Shown here one piece after another: positions 35,726-44,542 of a stretch of DNA of 64,000 nucleotides; position 1 is the first letter of the stretch; the number at the start of each line of letters is the position of its first letter. Below the pieces are notes generated by a model, which worked only from the letters and a program-made list of their open reading frames with translations, was not told where the DNA came from and made no database searches. The position numbers and the translations under genes were made by a program. Origin of the DNA: VYFG01 sp965213885 (lineage in GTDB: Bacteria; Pseudomonadota; Gammaproteobacteria; Arenicellales; Poriferihabitantaceae); NCBI GenBank assembly GCA_965213885.1, contig OZ243919.1, positions 558,001-622,000 on the forward strand, given 5' to 3'.

Positions 35726-36630
35726 TTCGAGCCCCTCTCAATGGCGTCTATGGTCTTGTTCATGGTGCGGATGACCTCCTCCAGTTCCCGCCTGTCGTCC
35801 TTGTTGAGCGGCTGGAGCGGACGGCGGGGCGGGCCGGCATTGATCCCGCGCATCGTCAGACCATGCTTGATGCACTGGACAAACTTGCCCCCCTGCTCGA
35901 GTACGCGCATCAGCGGCAGCATCGCCGTCATGATGGCCCGGCCCTTGGTGAAATCGCCCTCCCGGACGCAGGCGCGGTGCAGCGCGATATGCGCCTCAGG
36001 GGCGAAATTGGAGCCTGCGCAGACCCAGCTGCGTGCGCCCCAGGCGAAGAATTCGAGCGCCTGGTCGTCCATCCCGCAGGACAGCGCAATATGGGGGTAG
36101 TCGCGTGCCAGCATGTGCAGACGGTTCGGATCCCCCGAGCTTTCCTTGATGGCGCAGAAATTGGGCGAACGGCCGAGCCGGTCGAGGCATTCCTCGTCCA
36201 TGTTCACGCCCATGCGGCCCGGGTAGTTGTAGAGCATGACCGGCAGGTTCGCTGCCCGGTCGATCGCCAGTGCGTGCAGCGCGATCTCGCGGCCGGTGGG
36301 GCATGCATAGGGCGGTGTCGCCACCAGGAGCGCGTCCGCCCCGATTCCCTTCGCCGCCCCGGCATAGAGAATGCTGTCCTCGGTGCGCATCGCGCCCGTG
36401 CCGACGATCAGCGGCAGGCGGTCACCCGCCAGCGCCCTGACGCGTCCCATGAGGTCGATCCGCTCCTCTGGGCCCTGGGCGTAGTACTCACCCGTTGTGC
36501 CCGCGACGATGATGCCGTGGACCCCCGCGCCGATCAGGTGCTCGACGGTCTCGGCGAGCGCCGCTTCGTTCAGGGTGAAGTCGTCATGGTAGGGGGTGAC
36601 GAGCGGTGTGTAGATGCCGTCAAATCGCAT
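35722..36630 (-). CDS. Dihydrodipicolinate synthase/N-acetylneuraminate lyase family protein
   Basis: Class I aldolase-type TIM barrel, 302 residues. The Schiff-base Lys is Lys162 in FCAIKESSGD and the conserved Tyr is Tyr136 in YNYPGR; GTTGEYY is the carboxylate-binding loop. Catabolic members include hydroxyproline-pathway deaminases (pyrroline-4-hydroxy-2-carboxylate) and sugar-acid aldolases. Next to an FAD oxidoreductase and an aldehyde dehydrogenase, an imino-acid route of the hydroxyproline type is a reasonable guess. The ATG lies 11 bp inside the gntR 3' end. Confidence 0.82.
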   Translation of the reverse strand: MRFDGIYTPLVTPYHDDFTLNEAALAETVEHLIGAGVHGIIVAGTTGEYYAQGPEERIDLMGRVRALAGDRLPLIVGTGAMRTEDSILYAGAAKGIGADALLVATPPYACPTGREIALHALAIDRAANLPVMLYNYPGRMGVNMDEECLDRLGRSPNFCAIKESSGDPNRLHMLARDYPHIALSCGMDDQALEFFAWGARSWVCAGSNFAPEAHIALHRACVREGDFTKGRAIMTAMLPLMRVLEQGGKFVQCIKHGLTMRGINAGPPRRPLQPLNKDDRRELEEVIRTMNKTIDAIERGSK

Positions 36631-37324
36631 GGCGCCGGTCCTTCATGGAGATCACATCGACCGGGAGCGGGTCCGGCCGCACGAAACGCTCGATGCGGTC
36701 GCGGGACAGGTCCCAGTGCTGCAGCGTGAGGTCGATGGCGAGGCCCGACTCCTGTGCCTCGATGGCCAGGATCATGGCATCGTGCTGCTCGGCGGCCTTC
36801 AGGATCAGGACATTCTCCGCCGGTGCGGCAGGGCGGTAGAAGGTCTGGCCCAGCCGGGTGTGGTCGATCAGCAGGCGGTCGAGGCAGGCCATCAGGTAGG
36901 GATTGTGCGCCATCTGCCCGATGATCTCGTGGAACCGGTGGTTGCACAGCACCGCGGCCGTGGGGTCCGTGCTGCGAATGGCCCCGATGAAGTCCTTCTG
37001 CGTGGCCTTGAGCTCCCGGATCTGACCGGGTTTCCGGTTCTCCGCCGCGAGCCGCGCGATATTGGCGTAGACCATGGGCGCCGTCTGGAAGAAGGTCCGC
37101 ATGGTGGCGATGTCCATCGAGGCGACCTTCGCCCCGCGGTTGGCCTGCAGCTCGACATAGCCTTCCCCCGCGAGCCGCTGCAGCACTTCCCGAAGGGGTG
37201 TGCGGGAGATGCCGTAGGCACCGGAAAGGGAAACCTCGTCGAGGTGTGTCCCCGGCTCGAGTTCGAGGGCGAGAATTTTCCGCTTCAGGTCCCGGAAGCA
37301 ATGGTCGTTCGATACCCTGGGCAT
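36620..37324 (-). CDS. GntR-family transcriptional regulator (FCD type)
   Basis: 234 residues. N-terminal winged helix-turn-helix (LDEVSLSGAYGISRTPLREV, then LQRLAGEGYVEL) followed by an all-helical FCD effector domain with the metal-binding histidines in HRFHEIIGQMAHN and QHDAMI. It is the first gene of the five-gene operon and probably autoregulates it through the palindrome at 37505-37521; the effector is likely the pathway substrate or an intermediate. Confidence 0.86.
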   Translation of the reverse strand: MPRVSNDHCFRDLKRKILALELEPGTHLDEVSLSGAYGISRTPLREVLQRLAGEGYVELQANRGAKVASMDIATMRTFFQTAPMVYANIARLAAENRKPGQIRELKATQKDFIGAIRSTDPTAAVLCNHRFHEIIGQMAHNPYLMACLDRLLIDHTRLGQTFYRPAAPAENVLILKAAEQHDAMILAIEAQESGLAIDLTLQHWDLSRDRIERFVRPDPLPVDVISMKDRRHAI

Positions 37325-37500
37325 TTTTCCATTCTCCGCAGGTTTATTGCAGCATGGTTTTACGAAGGGGTGTCCAGCTCGACCGGGTCTTGGCGGGTCA
37401 TGGGCCGATCACCAGAGCGTCGTTGCCCGCGGTCGTCGATGATGGGTGCTTGCGATCGAACCCCCTGCATGGGCCGCTTGGCAACATGAGATCAAGAGAC

Positions 37501-37530
37501 ATAATGTATACTTTATGTATAATTTGTCAA
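37501..37530 (-). promoter_or_regulatory. Promoter of the gntR catabolic operon
   Basis: Minus strand: -35 TTGACA (perfect, 37525-37530), 18-bp spacer, -10 CATTAT (37501-37506). The gntR start codon is about 175 bp downstream. Confidence 0.55.
37505..37521. promoter_or_regulatory. Candidate GntR operator
   Basis: TGTATACTTTATGTATA, two TGTATA half-elements containing the GTATAC palindrome, lies inside the spacer of the promoter. FCD-type GntR sites often have the TNGTATACNA form. Confidence 0.45.
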
Positions 37531-37671
37531 TGATTTCCAGCGGATCCATGCGGGGCCGCAACCCCGGAACCGATTGCTGTCTTCCCGTGTGCTATCATTT
37601 CGGCATGAATCCGGATTCAAGGAATTCTGATCCGCCGCGATCCGGCATTCTACGACACTGGCGTAACTGAA

Positions 37672-39123
37672 ATGACCATGCAGGGAGGCGAACGCCTGGA
37701 CTCCGGCCTGTTGGCGGATAAGACGATTCGGGACCTGCCGGGTCCCCGGGGACTGCCCCTTGTCGGCAACCTGCACCAGGTCCGCTTTGACCGCCTGCAT
37801 CTGCAGCTGGAGAGGTGGGCGGAACGGTACGGCGACATGTTCGTTGTCCGCTACGGACCGGTCCGGGGCCTGGTGATTTCGGATCGCGAGGCCGTACAGC
37901 GCATGCTCGTCGACCGTCCCGACGGATTCCGGCGTCCCTCCATGATCGAAATGTCTGCCTCCGACATGCGCCTCAAGGGGGTTTTCGCGGCCGAGGGCGA
38001 GGATTGGCGCCGCCAGCGCCGCATTGTCGCGGGCGCCCTGAGCCGCACCAGGCTGAAGACCCTTTTCCCGAAGATGCAGGTGATGGTCGGGCGGCTCAAG
38101 CGGCACTGGGAGTCGGCTGCGGACAGGCAGGAGCCCGTGGACCTGTGCCGCGACCTGATGCGTTTCACCGTCGATGTCACCATGCAGGTTGCCTTCGGCA
38201 TCGATGCCAATACCCTGGAGACCGAGGGCCCGGTGATCCAGCGGCACCTGGACAAGGTCTTTCCTGTGCTGAACCGGCGGGTCAATTCCTTCTTTCCCTA
38301 CTGGCGCATCCTCCGCCTGCCGTCGGACCGCGCAATGGATCGTGCACTGGCTGCCCTGGAGCGGGAGGTGGAGGACATGGTGCAGGCCACCCGGGAGCGG
38401 ATGGCGGCGGACCCGGACCGGATGCAGGCACCGGAGAACTTCCTCGAATCCATCCTGGTCGCGCTCGAAGAGGAGGGATCCGGGTTCTCGGATGAGGAGG
38501 TGTTCGCCAACGCGGGCACGTTGCTCCTTGCGGGCGAGGACACAACGGCGAACAGCATCGCCTGGGCCGTGCACTACCTGACCGGCTGCCCGGAACATTT
38601 CCGCCGGGCCAGGGGCGAGGTCGATGCCCTGGTCGCACCCGGCCGGATCATCGGGAACCCGGAACAGGCCGGCAGGCTTCCCTTTGTCGATGCGTTCTGC
38701 AACGAGGTGATGCGCCTGAAGCCCGTCGCGCCGCTCCAGATACTCCAGACGGTTTCGGAGATGGACATACACGGCTGCCGGGTACCGAAGGGGACGCTGG
38801 TCACCATCCTCGCCCGCCGCATGGCGACCCGCAACGAGAATTTCGGCGATGGGAGCGACTTCGATCCCGACCGCTGGCTCGTGCCGCCCGGGGAGAGACA
38901 CCGGCCCCATGAACGCCAAGCCTTCATTCCCTTCGGGGCCGGCCCGCGCATATGCCCCGGGAGGAGCCTGGCACTGCTCGAGATCCGCATGGTCCTGGCG
39001 ATGCTGTGCCGCAATTTCGACCTGGAACCGGCAGTGGGCCCGGACGAAGTCGGAGAGCGCATGGCCTTCACGATGTGCCCGGTCAACCTGTCCGTGATCC
39101 TGAAAAGAAGGGCGGAGGCCTGA
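37672..39123 (+). CDS. Cytochrome P450
   Basis: Haem-thiolate monooxygenase, 483 residues, no signal peptide. The Pro-rich start LPGPRGLPLVGNLH, I-helix LLLAGEDTTANS, K-helix ExxR (EVMR) and haem loop FIPFGAGPRICPG with Cys428 are all present. It resembles class II-type bacterial P450s (CYP102-like haem domain) but has no reductase domain, and no ferredoxin or reductase gene is adjacent. It is divergent from the gntR operon by 347 bp and convergent with the sensor kinase; the substrate is unknown. Confidence 0.9.
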   Translation: MTMQGGERLDSGLLADKTIRDLPGPRGLPLVGNLHQVRFDRLHLQLERWAERYGDMFVVRYGPVRGLVISDREAVQRMLVDRPDGFRRPSMIEMSASDMRLKGVFAAEGEDWRRQRRIVAGALSRTRLKTLFPKMQVMVGRLKRHWESAADRQEPVDLCRDLMRFTVDVTMQVAFGIDANTLETEGPVIQRHLDKVFPVLNRRVNSFFPYWRILRLPSDRAMDRALAALEREVEDMVQATRERMAADPDRMQAPENFLESILVALEEEGSGFSDEEVFANAGTLLLAGEDTTANSIAWAVHYLTGCPEHFRRARGEVDALVAPGRIIGNPEQAGRLPFVDAFCNEVMRLKPVAPLQILQTVSEMDIHGCRVPKGTLVTILARRMATRNENFGDGSDFDPDRWLVPPGERHRPHERQAFIPFGAGPRICPGRSLALLEIRMVLAMLCRNFDLEPAVGPDEVGERMAFTMCPVNLSVILKRRAEA

Positions 39124-39136
39124 ACCGCCCGGGGCC

Positions 39137-40510
39137 TTACCCCTGCCCGCCTGCGGGCAGCATCACCGTCGCGCGCAATCCCCCCGCCCCGCGATTCTCC
39201 AGCAGGATGTCGCCGCCATGGCCCCGGACGATGCTGCGTGCAATGGCAAGGCCGAGCCCCGTGCCCCCGGTATCCGGGCTCCTCGATGCCTCGAGCCGGA
39301 CGAAAGGCTCGAACACCCGCTCGAGCTCCGATTCCGGAATGCCCGGCCCCACGTCCTCAATGACGATGCGGACCCGGGCGCCGTCCGGAACGATCCGGAC
39401 CGATGTCCGGCCCCCGTACCTGCACGCGTTCTCCAGCAAGTTGCGGAGTGCGCGGCGGAGCGCGACCGTCCGGCAGGGAACCAGGATCCGGCCACTGTCG
39501 GCCATCGCGATTTCATGGCCGAGATCCGCGAGGTCGGTGGCCACGCTGTCGACCAGCGCGTGGAGGTCCACCGTACGGGTGCCTTCCCGCTGCATGTCCT
39601 CGCGGATGAACGCGAGCGTGTCCTCCGTCATCCGCCGCATCTCGTCCAGGGCGGCAATGATCTTCGCCCGGGTGTCCTCGTTTTCGATCATCTCCGCGTG
39701 CAGGCGCAGGCTCGTGATCGGGGTTCGCAGGTCGTGGGAAACCGCCGCGAGCATCGCGGTGCGGTCGCGCACGAAACGGTCGAGCCGTTCGCGCATGACG
39801 TTGAAGGCGCGCACCGTGTCCCGGATCTCCAGGGGGCCGGCTTCGGGTAGATCCTCCACCGCCTCGCCGCGGCCGAGCTTCCCGGCCGCGGCGGCCAGAC
39901 TGCGCATGGGTTTCGCGATCCGGCGACCTGTCAGCACCGCCACGATGGCGATGCCGAGCGCGGACAGCATGAACGACAGCAAGAACGTGGAACCCCAGGG
40001 CGGCGCCCCGGGGGGTGGGCCGACCTCGACGTTCAGCCAACGCCCGTCATTCAGCGCCGCGGAAGCCGAGAACCACAGGGGCCGGCGGAATCGCGGGCCG
40101 TGATCGTGATCCCCGTCATTCCTGTCGTCGCGGTGCCGATGCCGGCTCCACATCGGCGCCACCCTCACCCGGTCCCGGTCCGTCTCGAGCGCCACGGAGA
40201 GCCGGGCGGCGATGGTGTTGGCCCGTACCCCGGCTCCGTTGCGGCCGACCAGGGGCGTGTCCGTCAGAGAATACCTTGAGATATCGGTGCTTGCCGCGAC
40301 CACGACGGCCCCGTGAAGCGCCGGCGGCGTGTCCCGCAAGAGCCGCGCTACGGTGGCTGTGCGGAGGATGACATTGTCCTGGTGCGCATGGCGCACCGCC
40401 TCGATGCGTTCCCGGGTGAACAGGACCATGGCAACGCCCTGGGCAATGGCCAGGGCGATCAGCAGCAGCAGTGTGAGCCGTCCCGCCAGGCTTTTCGGCG
40501 CCAGCCTCAC
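39137..40510 (-). CDS. Sensor histidine kinase (EnvZ/QseC type) with a His-rich periplasmic segment
   Basis: Two membrane segments (RLTLLLLIALAIAQGVAMVLF and FLLSFMLSALGIAIVAVLTG) flank a periplasmic domain with a HRHRDDRNDGDHDHG cluster, which suggests metal binding. HAMP follows, then HisKA with AAVSHDLRTPITSLRL, N box LLENACRYGG, and ATP-binding EDVGPGIP and GGTGLGLAI. GTG 40510 overlaps the response-regulator stop (GTGA) and gives the right N-terminus (457 residues). It is co-transcribed with the regulator upstream. Confidence 0.88.
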   Translation of the reverse strand: MRLAPKSLAGRLTLLLLIALAIAQGVAMVLFTRERIEAVRHAHQDNVILRTATVARLLRDTPPALHGAVVVAASTDISRYSLTDTPLVGRNGAGVRANTIAARLSVALETDRDRVRVAPMWSRHRHRDDRNDGDHDHGPRFRRPLWFSASAALNDGRWLNVEVGPPPGAPPWGSTFLLSFMLSALGIAIVAVLTGRRIAKPMRSLAAAAGKLGRGEAVEDLPEAGPLEIRDTVRAFNVMRERLDRFVRDRTAMLAAVSHDLRTPITSLRLHAEMIENEDTRAKIIAALDEMRRMTEDTLAFIREDMQREGTRTVDLHALVDSVATDLADLGHEIAMADSGRILVPCRTVALRRALRNLLENACRYGGRTSVRIVPDGARVRIVIEDVGPGIPESELERVFEPFVRLEASRSPDTGGTGLGLAIARSIVRGHGGDILLENRGAGGLRATVMLPAGGQG

Positions 40511-41226
40511 TCCCGTTCCACCTTGCCAGTGAACCGGTAGCCGCCGCCCCACACCGTGGTGAGCAGTTCCGGGTTGCCCGGGTCACGCTCAATCTTGCGG
40601 CGAAGCCGGCTGACCTGGTTGTCGACGGCGCGGTCGTAGGGCACGGCGCGCCGTCCCCGGGTCAGGTCGAGAAGCTGGTCCCGGGAAAGCACCATCCCCG
40701 GACGCTCCAGCAGCGCCGCCAGGAGCCGGAACTCCCCCGTGGACAGCGGTGTCACCACCCCCGCATCGTCCACCAACTCGCGCCTGTCGGTGTGGAGCGA
40801 CCAGCGGTCGAACCGCCACGTGACGGCGGAGACCGGCTCGCGTTCGGGCGGCAGGCTCTGCGCGCGCCGGATCACCGCCTTGATCCGAGCCAGCAGCTCC
40901 CGGGGATTGAACGGCTTGGTGACGTAGTCGTCGGCCCCGACCTCGAGCCCCACGATCCGGTCGGTATCCTCGGCCATGGCAGTCAGCAGGATGACGGGGA
41001 TGCGCGTCGTCTCGCGCAGGTGCCGGCAGAACTCGAGGCCGTCCTCGCCCGGCATCATGATGTCTAGGACGACGAGGTCCACCACCGCGGCGCGAAGCGC
41101 GTGCCGGGCTGCCGCGGAGCTCTCCACCGCGGTCACGCGCATCTCGTGGCGCTCCAGGTACCGCGCCAGGGGCTCGCGGATCTCGCGGTGATCGTCGACC
41201 ACGAGTACATGTGGCGATGCATCCAT
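40507..41226 (-). CDS. OmpR-family response regulator
   Basis: 239 residues: receiver domain with acidic pocket VVDDHRE, phospho-acceptor Asp55 in VVLDIMMPGEDG and Lys104 in YVTKPF, then a winged-helix DNA-binding domain (LSTGEFRLLAALLERPG, then RAVDNQVSRLRRKIE). Cognate of the kinase that overlaps its stop. It is divergent from the EF-hand gene, with a candidate binding site in the shared upstream region. Confidence 0.92.
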   Translation of the reverse strand: MDASPHVLVVDDHREIREPLARYLERHEMRVTAVESSAAARHALRAAVVDLVVLDIMMPGEDGLEFCRHLRETTRIPVILLTAMAEDTDRIVGLEVGADDYVTKPFNPRELLARIKAVIRRAQSLPPEREPVSAVTWRFDRWSLHTDRRELVDDAGVVTPLSTGEFRLLAALLERPGMVLSRDQLLDLTRGRRAVPYDRAVDNQVSRLRRKIERDPGNPELLTTVWGGGYRFTGKVERE

Positions 41227-41269
41227 GGGTGCCAGCTTACGCGTCCCCTCGCAACATGCAAGGGAAAAT

Positions 41270-41287
41270 TGTATCAGGATGTATCAG
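41270..41287. promoter_or_regulatory. Direct repeat, candidate response-regulator binding site
   Basis: TGTATCAG occurs twice (41270-41277 and 41280-41287) with one helical turn between starts, in the gap between the divergent regulator and EF-hand genes. Tandem half-sites at 10-11 bp are typical of OmpR-family regulators. Confidence 0.5.
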
Positions 41288-41387
41288 ACCGTCCCCCGGG
41301 TACCGGCCGGGACAAACCGGGGTCTTCCATGACATGATTCTGTGACATTCCTTTCCTATATTACCCCGCTACATCCACTACCATTGA

Positions 41388-41861
41388 ATGAGTAAACCCA
41401 TGAAAACCAGAACCAAGGTACTGATCGTCTCCGGCATCGCCGTGTCCCTGCTTGCCGGTGCGGGTTACGCGTATAACCGTCACGGTGACGGCCATCACGG
41501 CAAGGGCCACTTCAAGCTGCTCGCGATGGAAATGTTCGATTCCGTCGACGCCGACGGCGACGGCAAGCTCACCCAGGCGGAGATTGACCAGGTGCGGAAC
41601 GACCGTCACGCGAAGTACGACGCCAACGGTGACGGCAACCTCGGTCTCGAGGAGTTTGCCGGCCTGTGGCAGGAGACCACGCGCCCGCTCACCGTGCGGG
41701 TATTCCAGGTCCTCGACAGGGACGGCGACGCCATCATCACGCGCGCAGAGTACGACCGCCCGCTCGCGAGCATCGTTGAGCGGCTGGACCGCGACGATGA
41801 CGGGGCCCTGTCGATGAACGACCGGCGGCGCGGCCGCCGTCACGGGCACGAGCACGATTGA
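41388..41861 (+). CDS. Exported four-EF-hand protein
   Basis: 157 residues with an N-terminal signal or anchor (VLIVSGIAVSLLAGAGYAY) and a short His-rich stretch. Four consecutive EF-hand loops are readable: DADGDGKLTQAE, DANGDGNLGLEE, DRDGDAIITRAE and DRDDDGALSMND. Predicted to bind Ca2+ in the periplasm. ATG 41388 or 41400 are both possible. Its divergence from an EnvZ/OmpR-type pair suggests that the pair controls it; a TATATT at 41357-41362 may be its -10. Confidence 0.82.
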   Translation: MSKPMKTRTKVLIVSGIAVSLLAGAGYAYNRHGDGHHGKGHFKLLAMEMFDSVDADGDGKLTQAEIDQVRNDRHAKYDANGDGNLGLEEFAGLWQETTRPLTVRVFQVLDRDGDAIITRAEYDRPLASIVERLDRDDDGALSMNDRRRGRRHGHEHD

Positions 41862-42000
41862 CACTGCGGCAGGATTCAGCCTCCGGAACTCCTGCCGATA
41901 TTCCGGGCATCCGTCCGGCACGGCCGGCGCGAGGTTGTTCAGGACGGAATCCTGCAACCACGCGACCCGTACCGGATGGGCGGTCTTGGCCGCCGGAATG

Positions 42001-43338
42001 TCAGGTCAGATAACGCGACAGCACCAGCAGCCATCCTGACGCCAGGAGGAACATCACCAGGGTGTAGGGCCAGTTCCACGAGGCCGATTTCCAGCTCGGA
42101 ATCCCGTATCGCCCCTGGAAGATGAGCTGCGTGCCAGACAGATAGCTGCTGCCGGTGCCCAGGTTCCAGGCGGTCAGGTAGACGATGGCCAGCAGGGACG
42201 GGTTGGGGTTGAGGGCCATCACCATGGGCGTGAGGCTGGAGACCAGGATGATTGGATGGATTCCCACCAGCGCTGCGACAAGCATCAGGCCGAGCAACTG
42301 GGTGGCGGTCACGCCGTCGAACCGGGTGAATGGCGACGTGATCAGCCCGGAGTCGATCATGGCGGCCATCCCCACGGCGAAGACGCCGGCGGACAGGAAC
42401 AGGGACAGTTCCCCGACCATTCTCGGCAGGTAGGTGAGGGTATGGTCTTTCATCCGGGATGCCATGGCGCCGGGACCGTGCCTGACCCACAGCATGAGGG
42501 CGCTCACCACCAGTGCGCAGACGGCGATCAGGGCCAGTATGGATATGCCGGGGAAGACCTGCGCGGATGCGGCCACGAGCAGAAGCAGTATCGCGGGCAC
42601 GAGCAGTGCCTCCGTTTCCATGGGATAACCCACGAACCCGGCCATCCGGTCCGGGTATCGCCACCGTGCCTCGAGGTACACCACGGCGACGCACAGCAGC
42701 GAGTATGGCAGGCAGGCCAGCATGATCAGGTCGAGGCGCGCGTCGTCGACATAGGTGAGGATCGCCGCCATGGCGCCGAAGAAGGGCGACCAGTTGGACA
42801 TGCTGCAGAATACCCGGATGACGGACTGCGTGGTGAAGCGGTCCAGCGGCCTTTCCCGATGGATGCGGTCCGCGATCAGAACCGGGGCGGAAATATTGAT
42901 CACGGAACTGAACACGCCGATGCTGGCGAGCGTCTGCAGGTAGGCGCGCCTGCCCACGGGCAGGCGGCGGACTTCGCCTGGCCGGGGCAATGCCACCAGG
43001 CGAAGAAAGCCGACGGCCGCGATCATGCTGAGCAGGCCGGTGTTGGTGCTGATGGCCAGCAACGGGTCGATGGTGGTGCCCCGGCCATGGGCGAGCAGGA
43101 TCATCGCGAGCCCGGCTCCGAGAAGAATCCCGACCTGGACCCGGAGGAGGATGGTGGCCCGCCTGATCAGCATCAGTGTCGCGAACCATGCGGAAAATCC
43201 GGCAAGCCACCTGAGCGGGCTGGAAAACGGCCACGGGGCCAGGTTGTCCAGGATCGTTAGAAGGACCATGGCCAGGATCAGCAGGCCGGCCATGCCCTGC
43301 ACGGTGCTGCCCACCGCCGGATTTGCCCGGTTGTTCAT
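42001..43338 (-). CDS. Polytopic membrane protein, possible ion-transporter-superfamily permease
   Basis: 445 residues with about 11-12 hydrophobic segments (for example GLLILAMVLLTILDNLAPW, SIGVFSSVINISAPVLI and ALLVPAILLLLVAASAQV). Two similar halves with a loop pattern (NWSPFFGAMAA; GTGSSYLSGTQL) suggest a re-entrant-loop transporter like CitMHS/ArsB/DctM proteins, but I cannot assign a family or substrate. No operon partner; it is convergent with the EF-hand gene. Confidence 0.6.
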   Translation of the reverse strand: MNNRANPAVGSTVQGMAGLLILAMVLLTILDNLAPWPFSSPLRWLAGFSAWFATLMLIRRATILLRVQVGILLGAGLAMILLAHGRGTTIDPLLAISTNTGLLSMIAAVGFLRLVALPRPGEVRRLPVGRRAYLQTLASIGVFSSVINISAPVLIADRIHRERPLDRFTTQSVIRVFCSMSNWSPFFGAMAAILTYVDDARLDLIMLACLPYSLLCVAVVYLEARWRYPDRMAGFVGYPMETEALLVPAILLLLVAASAQVFPGISILALIAVCALVVSALMLWVRHGPGAMASRMKDHTLTYLPRMVGELSLFLSAGVFAVGMAAMIDSGLITSPFTRFDGVTATQLLGLMLVAALVGIHPIILVSSLTPMVMALNPNPSLLAIVYLTAWNLGTGSSYLSGTQLIFQGRYGIPSWKSASWNWPYTLVMFLLASGWLLVLSRYLT

Positions 43339-43374
43339 GACGGTGGACGGGTTGCGGTCGGGTCCTGGGCGGAT

Positions 43375-43810
43375 TCAGCGCGTGACGGGTGGGGTATGAG
43401 CTGCCGGCATCAGATTGCCGTCCAGTGGAAACGGTCGGCAGTGGCCGGTCTTGCCCATGACACCACGGAGCATACCAGTATTTTTTCCCGATGGCCGCTC
43501 GGCTTTTTCTGAATCATTCAGGGGTACGCCATCCCAATGAATGATGTCACGAAAAAGTTCGTCGATCCTCGCCCAATCGACGAGGTCCGCCTTGAATGGG
43601 AGATCGGACTCACCAAGCTCCTCCACCAGCGCTGATCTGATGCCCACTGTCAATGGTTCATCCCCAAGGACAGCCAGATCAAGGTCGGAATACTCCTTCG
43701 TGGTCCGAGTGGCACGTGACCTAAAGACCACTACCTCATGATCCGGGATGTGCTTCCCTGAAATTTTCCCCGATCAGCGCCAAATCATCCGTTCGAAGAT
43801 CAACGCGCAT
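43375..43810 (-). pseudogene. Decayed MntA-type nucleotidyltransferase antitoxin
   Basis: ATG 43810 begins MRVDLRTDDLALIGENFRE; the family sequence then continues one base out of frame (KHIPDHEVVVFRSRATRTTK, EYSDLDLAVLG, then SDLPFKADLVDWARIDELF), so a one-base insertion near 43757 breaks it. In addition the catalytic GSxR motif reads RSRAT, losing the invariant Gly. MntA antitoxins AMPylate the HepT toxin; this one should be inactive. It follows the hepT-like pseudogene by 11 bp. Confidence 0.72.
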
Positions 43811-43821
43811 TACGGAATCGT

Positions 43822-44256
43822 TCATGCCAGGCGATTCCGCAATTTGTCACGCAGGTAGGTCGCTTCCTCAAGGAAGCGTGGAATACCGTCAACGACCTCG
43901 ATGGCAACATCTTCGTTGTATGCATGGCTCGTCCTTGAGCGCATTTCCCGGAAGCGGCGCCAATCCGGCCATCTTCCCAAAAGCAGTCCCTGTTCATTCG
44001 CCGTGCGGATTATGTCCTGAAACGTCATCTCATCGAATTGCTCCGGATTCGTCGAGACATATTCGAGATAGCGTTTCAGTACCTTGTGCCCGAGTTCGTA
44101 GGTGAATTCGAAGCGCTTAACCTACCCATCGCGAATTTGTATGTCGCTTGTGTCCATTCGATAGCGTGTGAGCCCTTCTTCGAGTCTTTTGATTGCACGT
44201 TCAAAGGGCATGATGCTGGGCGGTTTAGGTTCGCCAGTCTTTTCTTGCTCAGACAT
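43822..44256 (-). pseudogene. Decayed HepT-type toxin with a premature amber codon
   Basis: The 145-codon frame reads PFERAIKRLEEGLTRYRMDT, then RDG, TAG (44122-44124), VKRFEFTYELGHKVLKRYLE, and further on RFREMRSRTSHAYNEDVA, the substrate-binding/HEPN-type region of HepT (Rx4-6H/Y motif visible as RSRTSHAY). The amber codon replaces a residue in the RDGxIQRFEFTYEL block. A 68-residue product could still start at an internal ATG (44028), but it lacks the first helices. Confidence 0.72.
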
Positions 44257-44329
44257 TGTTTCAGCCCGGAATACCACGCACATTCTATGATTATCGGCAG
44301 GAGCCTGATGTTGGCTGTCAGCTATCCGG

Positions 44330-44455
44330 TTACAGCAATCGATAGATACTCGCCCGACTCATCCCGTATTTCTCCATCAAATCCCTGACCCGAACGTCGG
44401 CGGCACGCTCGCATCGCAACTCGTCGACCTGGTCATCGATCAGTTTCGGAGGAGG
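44330..44455 (-). pseudogene. Helix-turn-helix tail of a serine recombinase
   Basis: Reads GPPPKLIDDQVDELRCERAA, then VRVRDLMEKYGMSRASIYRL and a stop, matching the C-terminal DNA-binding end of resolvase/invertase proteins. The catalytic domain is missing. It overlaps, in another frame, the end of the MerR-like fragment, so recombination debris seems to have replaced the rest of that regulator gene. Confidence 0.6.
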
Positions 44456-44520
44456 GCCGTGCTGACGCCGCAGCGCTCTGCAGTCTGGCCGATGGCGAGA
44501 TAGGTCGGCGGCTGGCTCAT
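44440..44520 (-). pseudogene. N-terminal fragment of a MerR-family regulator
   Basis: A 26-residue frame (YLAIGQTAERCGVSTALLRN at its end) matches the first helix-turn-helix of MerR/SoxR-type regulators, where YLTIGELA.R.GVS.SALRYYE is expected, and then stops. It is divergent from the Rieske gene and faces a MerR-type promoter, so it is the likely lost regulator of that promoter. Confidence 0.5.
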
Positions 44521-44542
44521 GTCGGGCAGTGTCGTGACGGGC

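Noticed and set aside
44122..44124. Amber codon in hepT as programmed recoding
   Set aside because: No recoding context or pyrrolysine machinery is seen, and the partner antitoxin is also broken, so decay is simpler.
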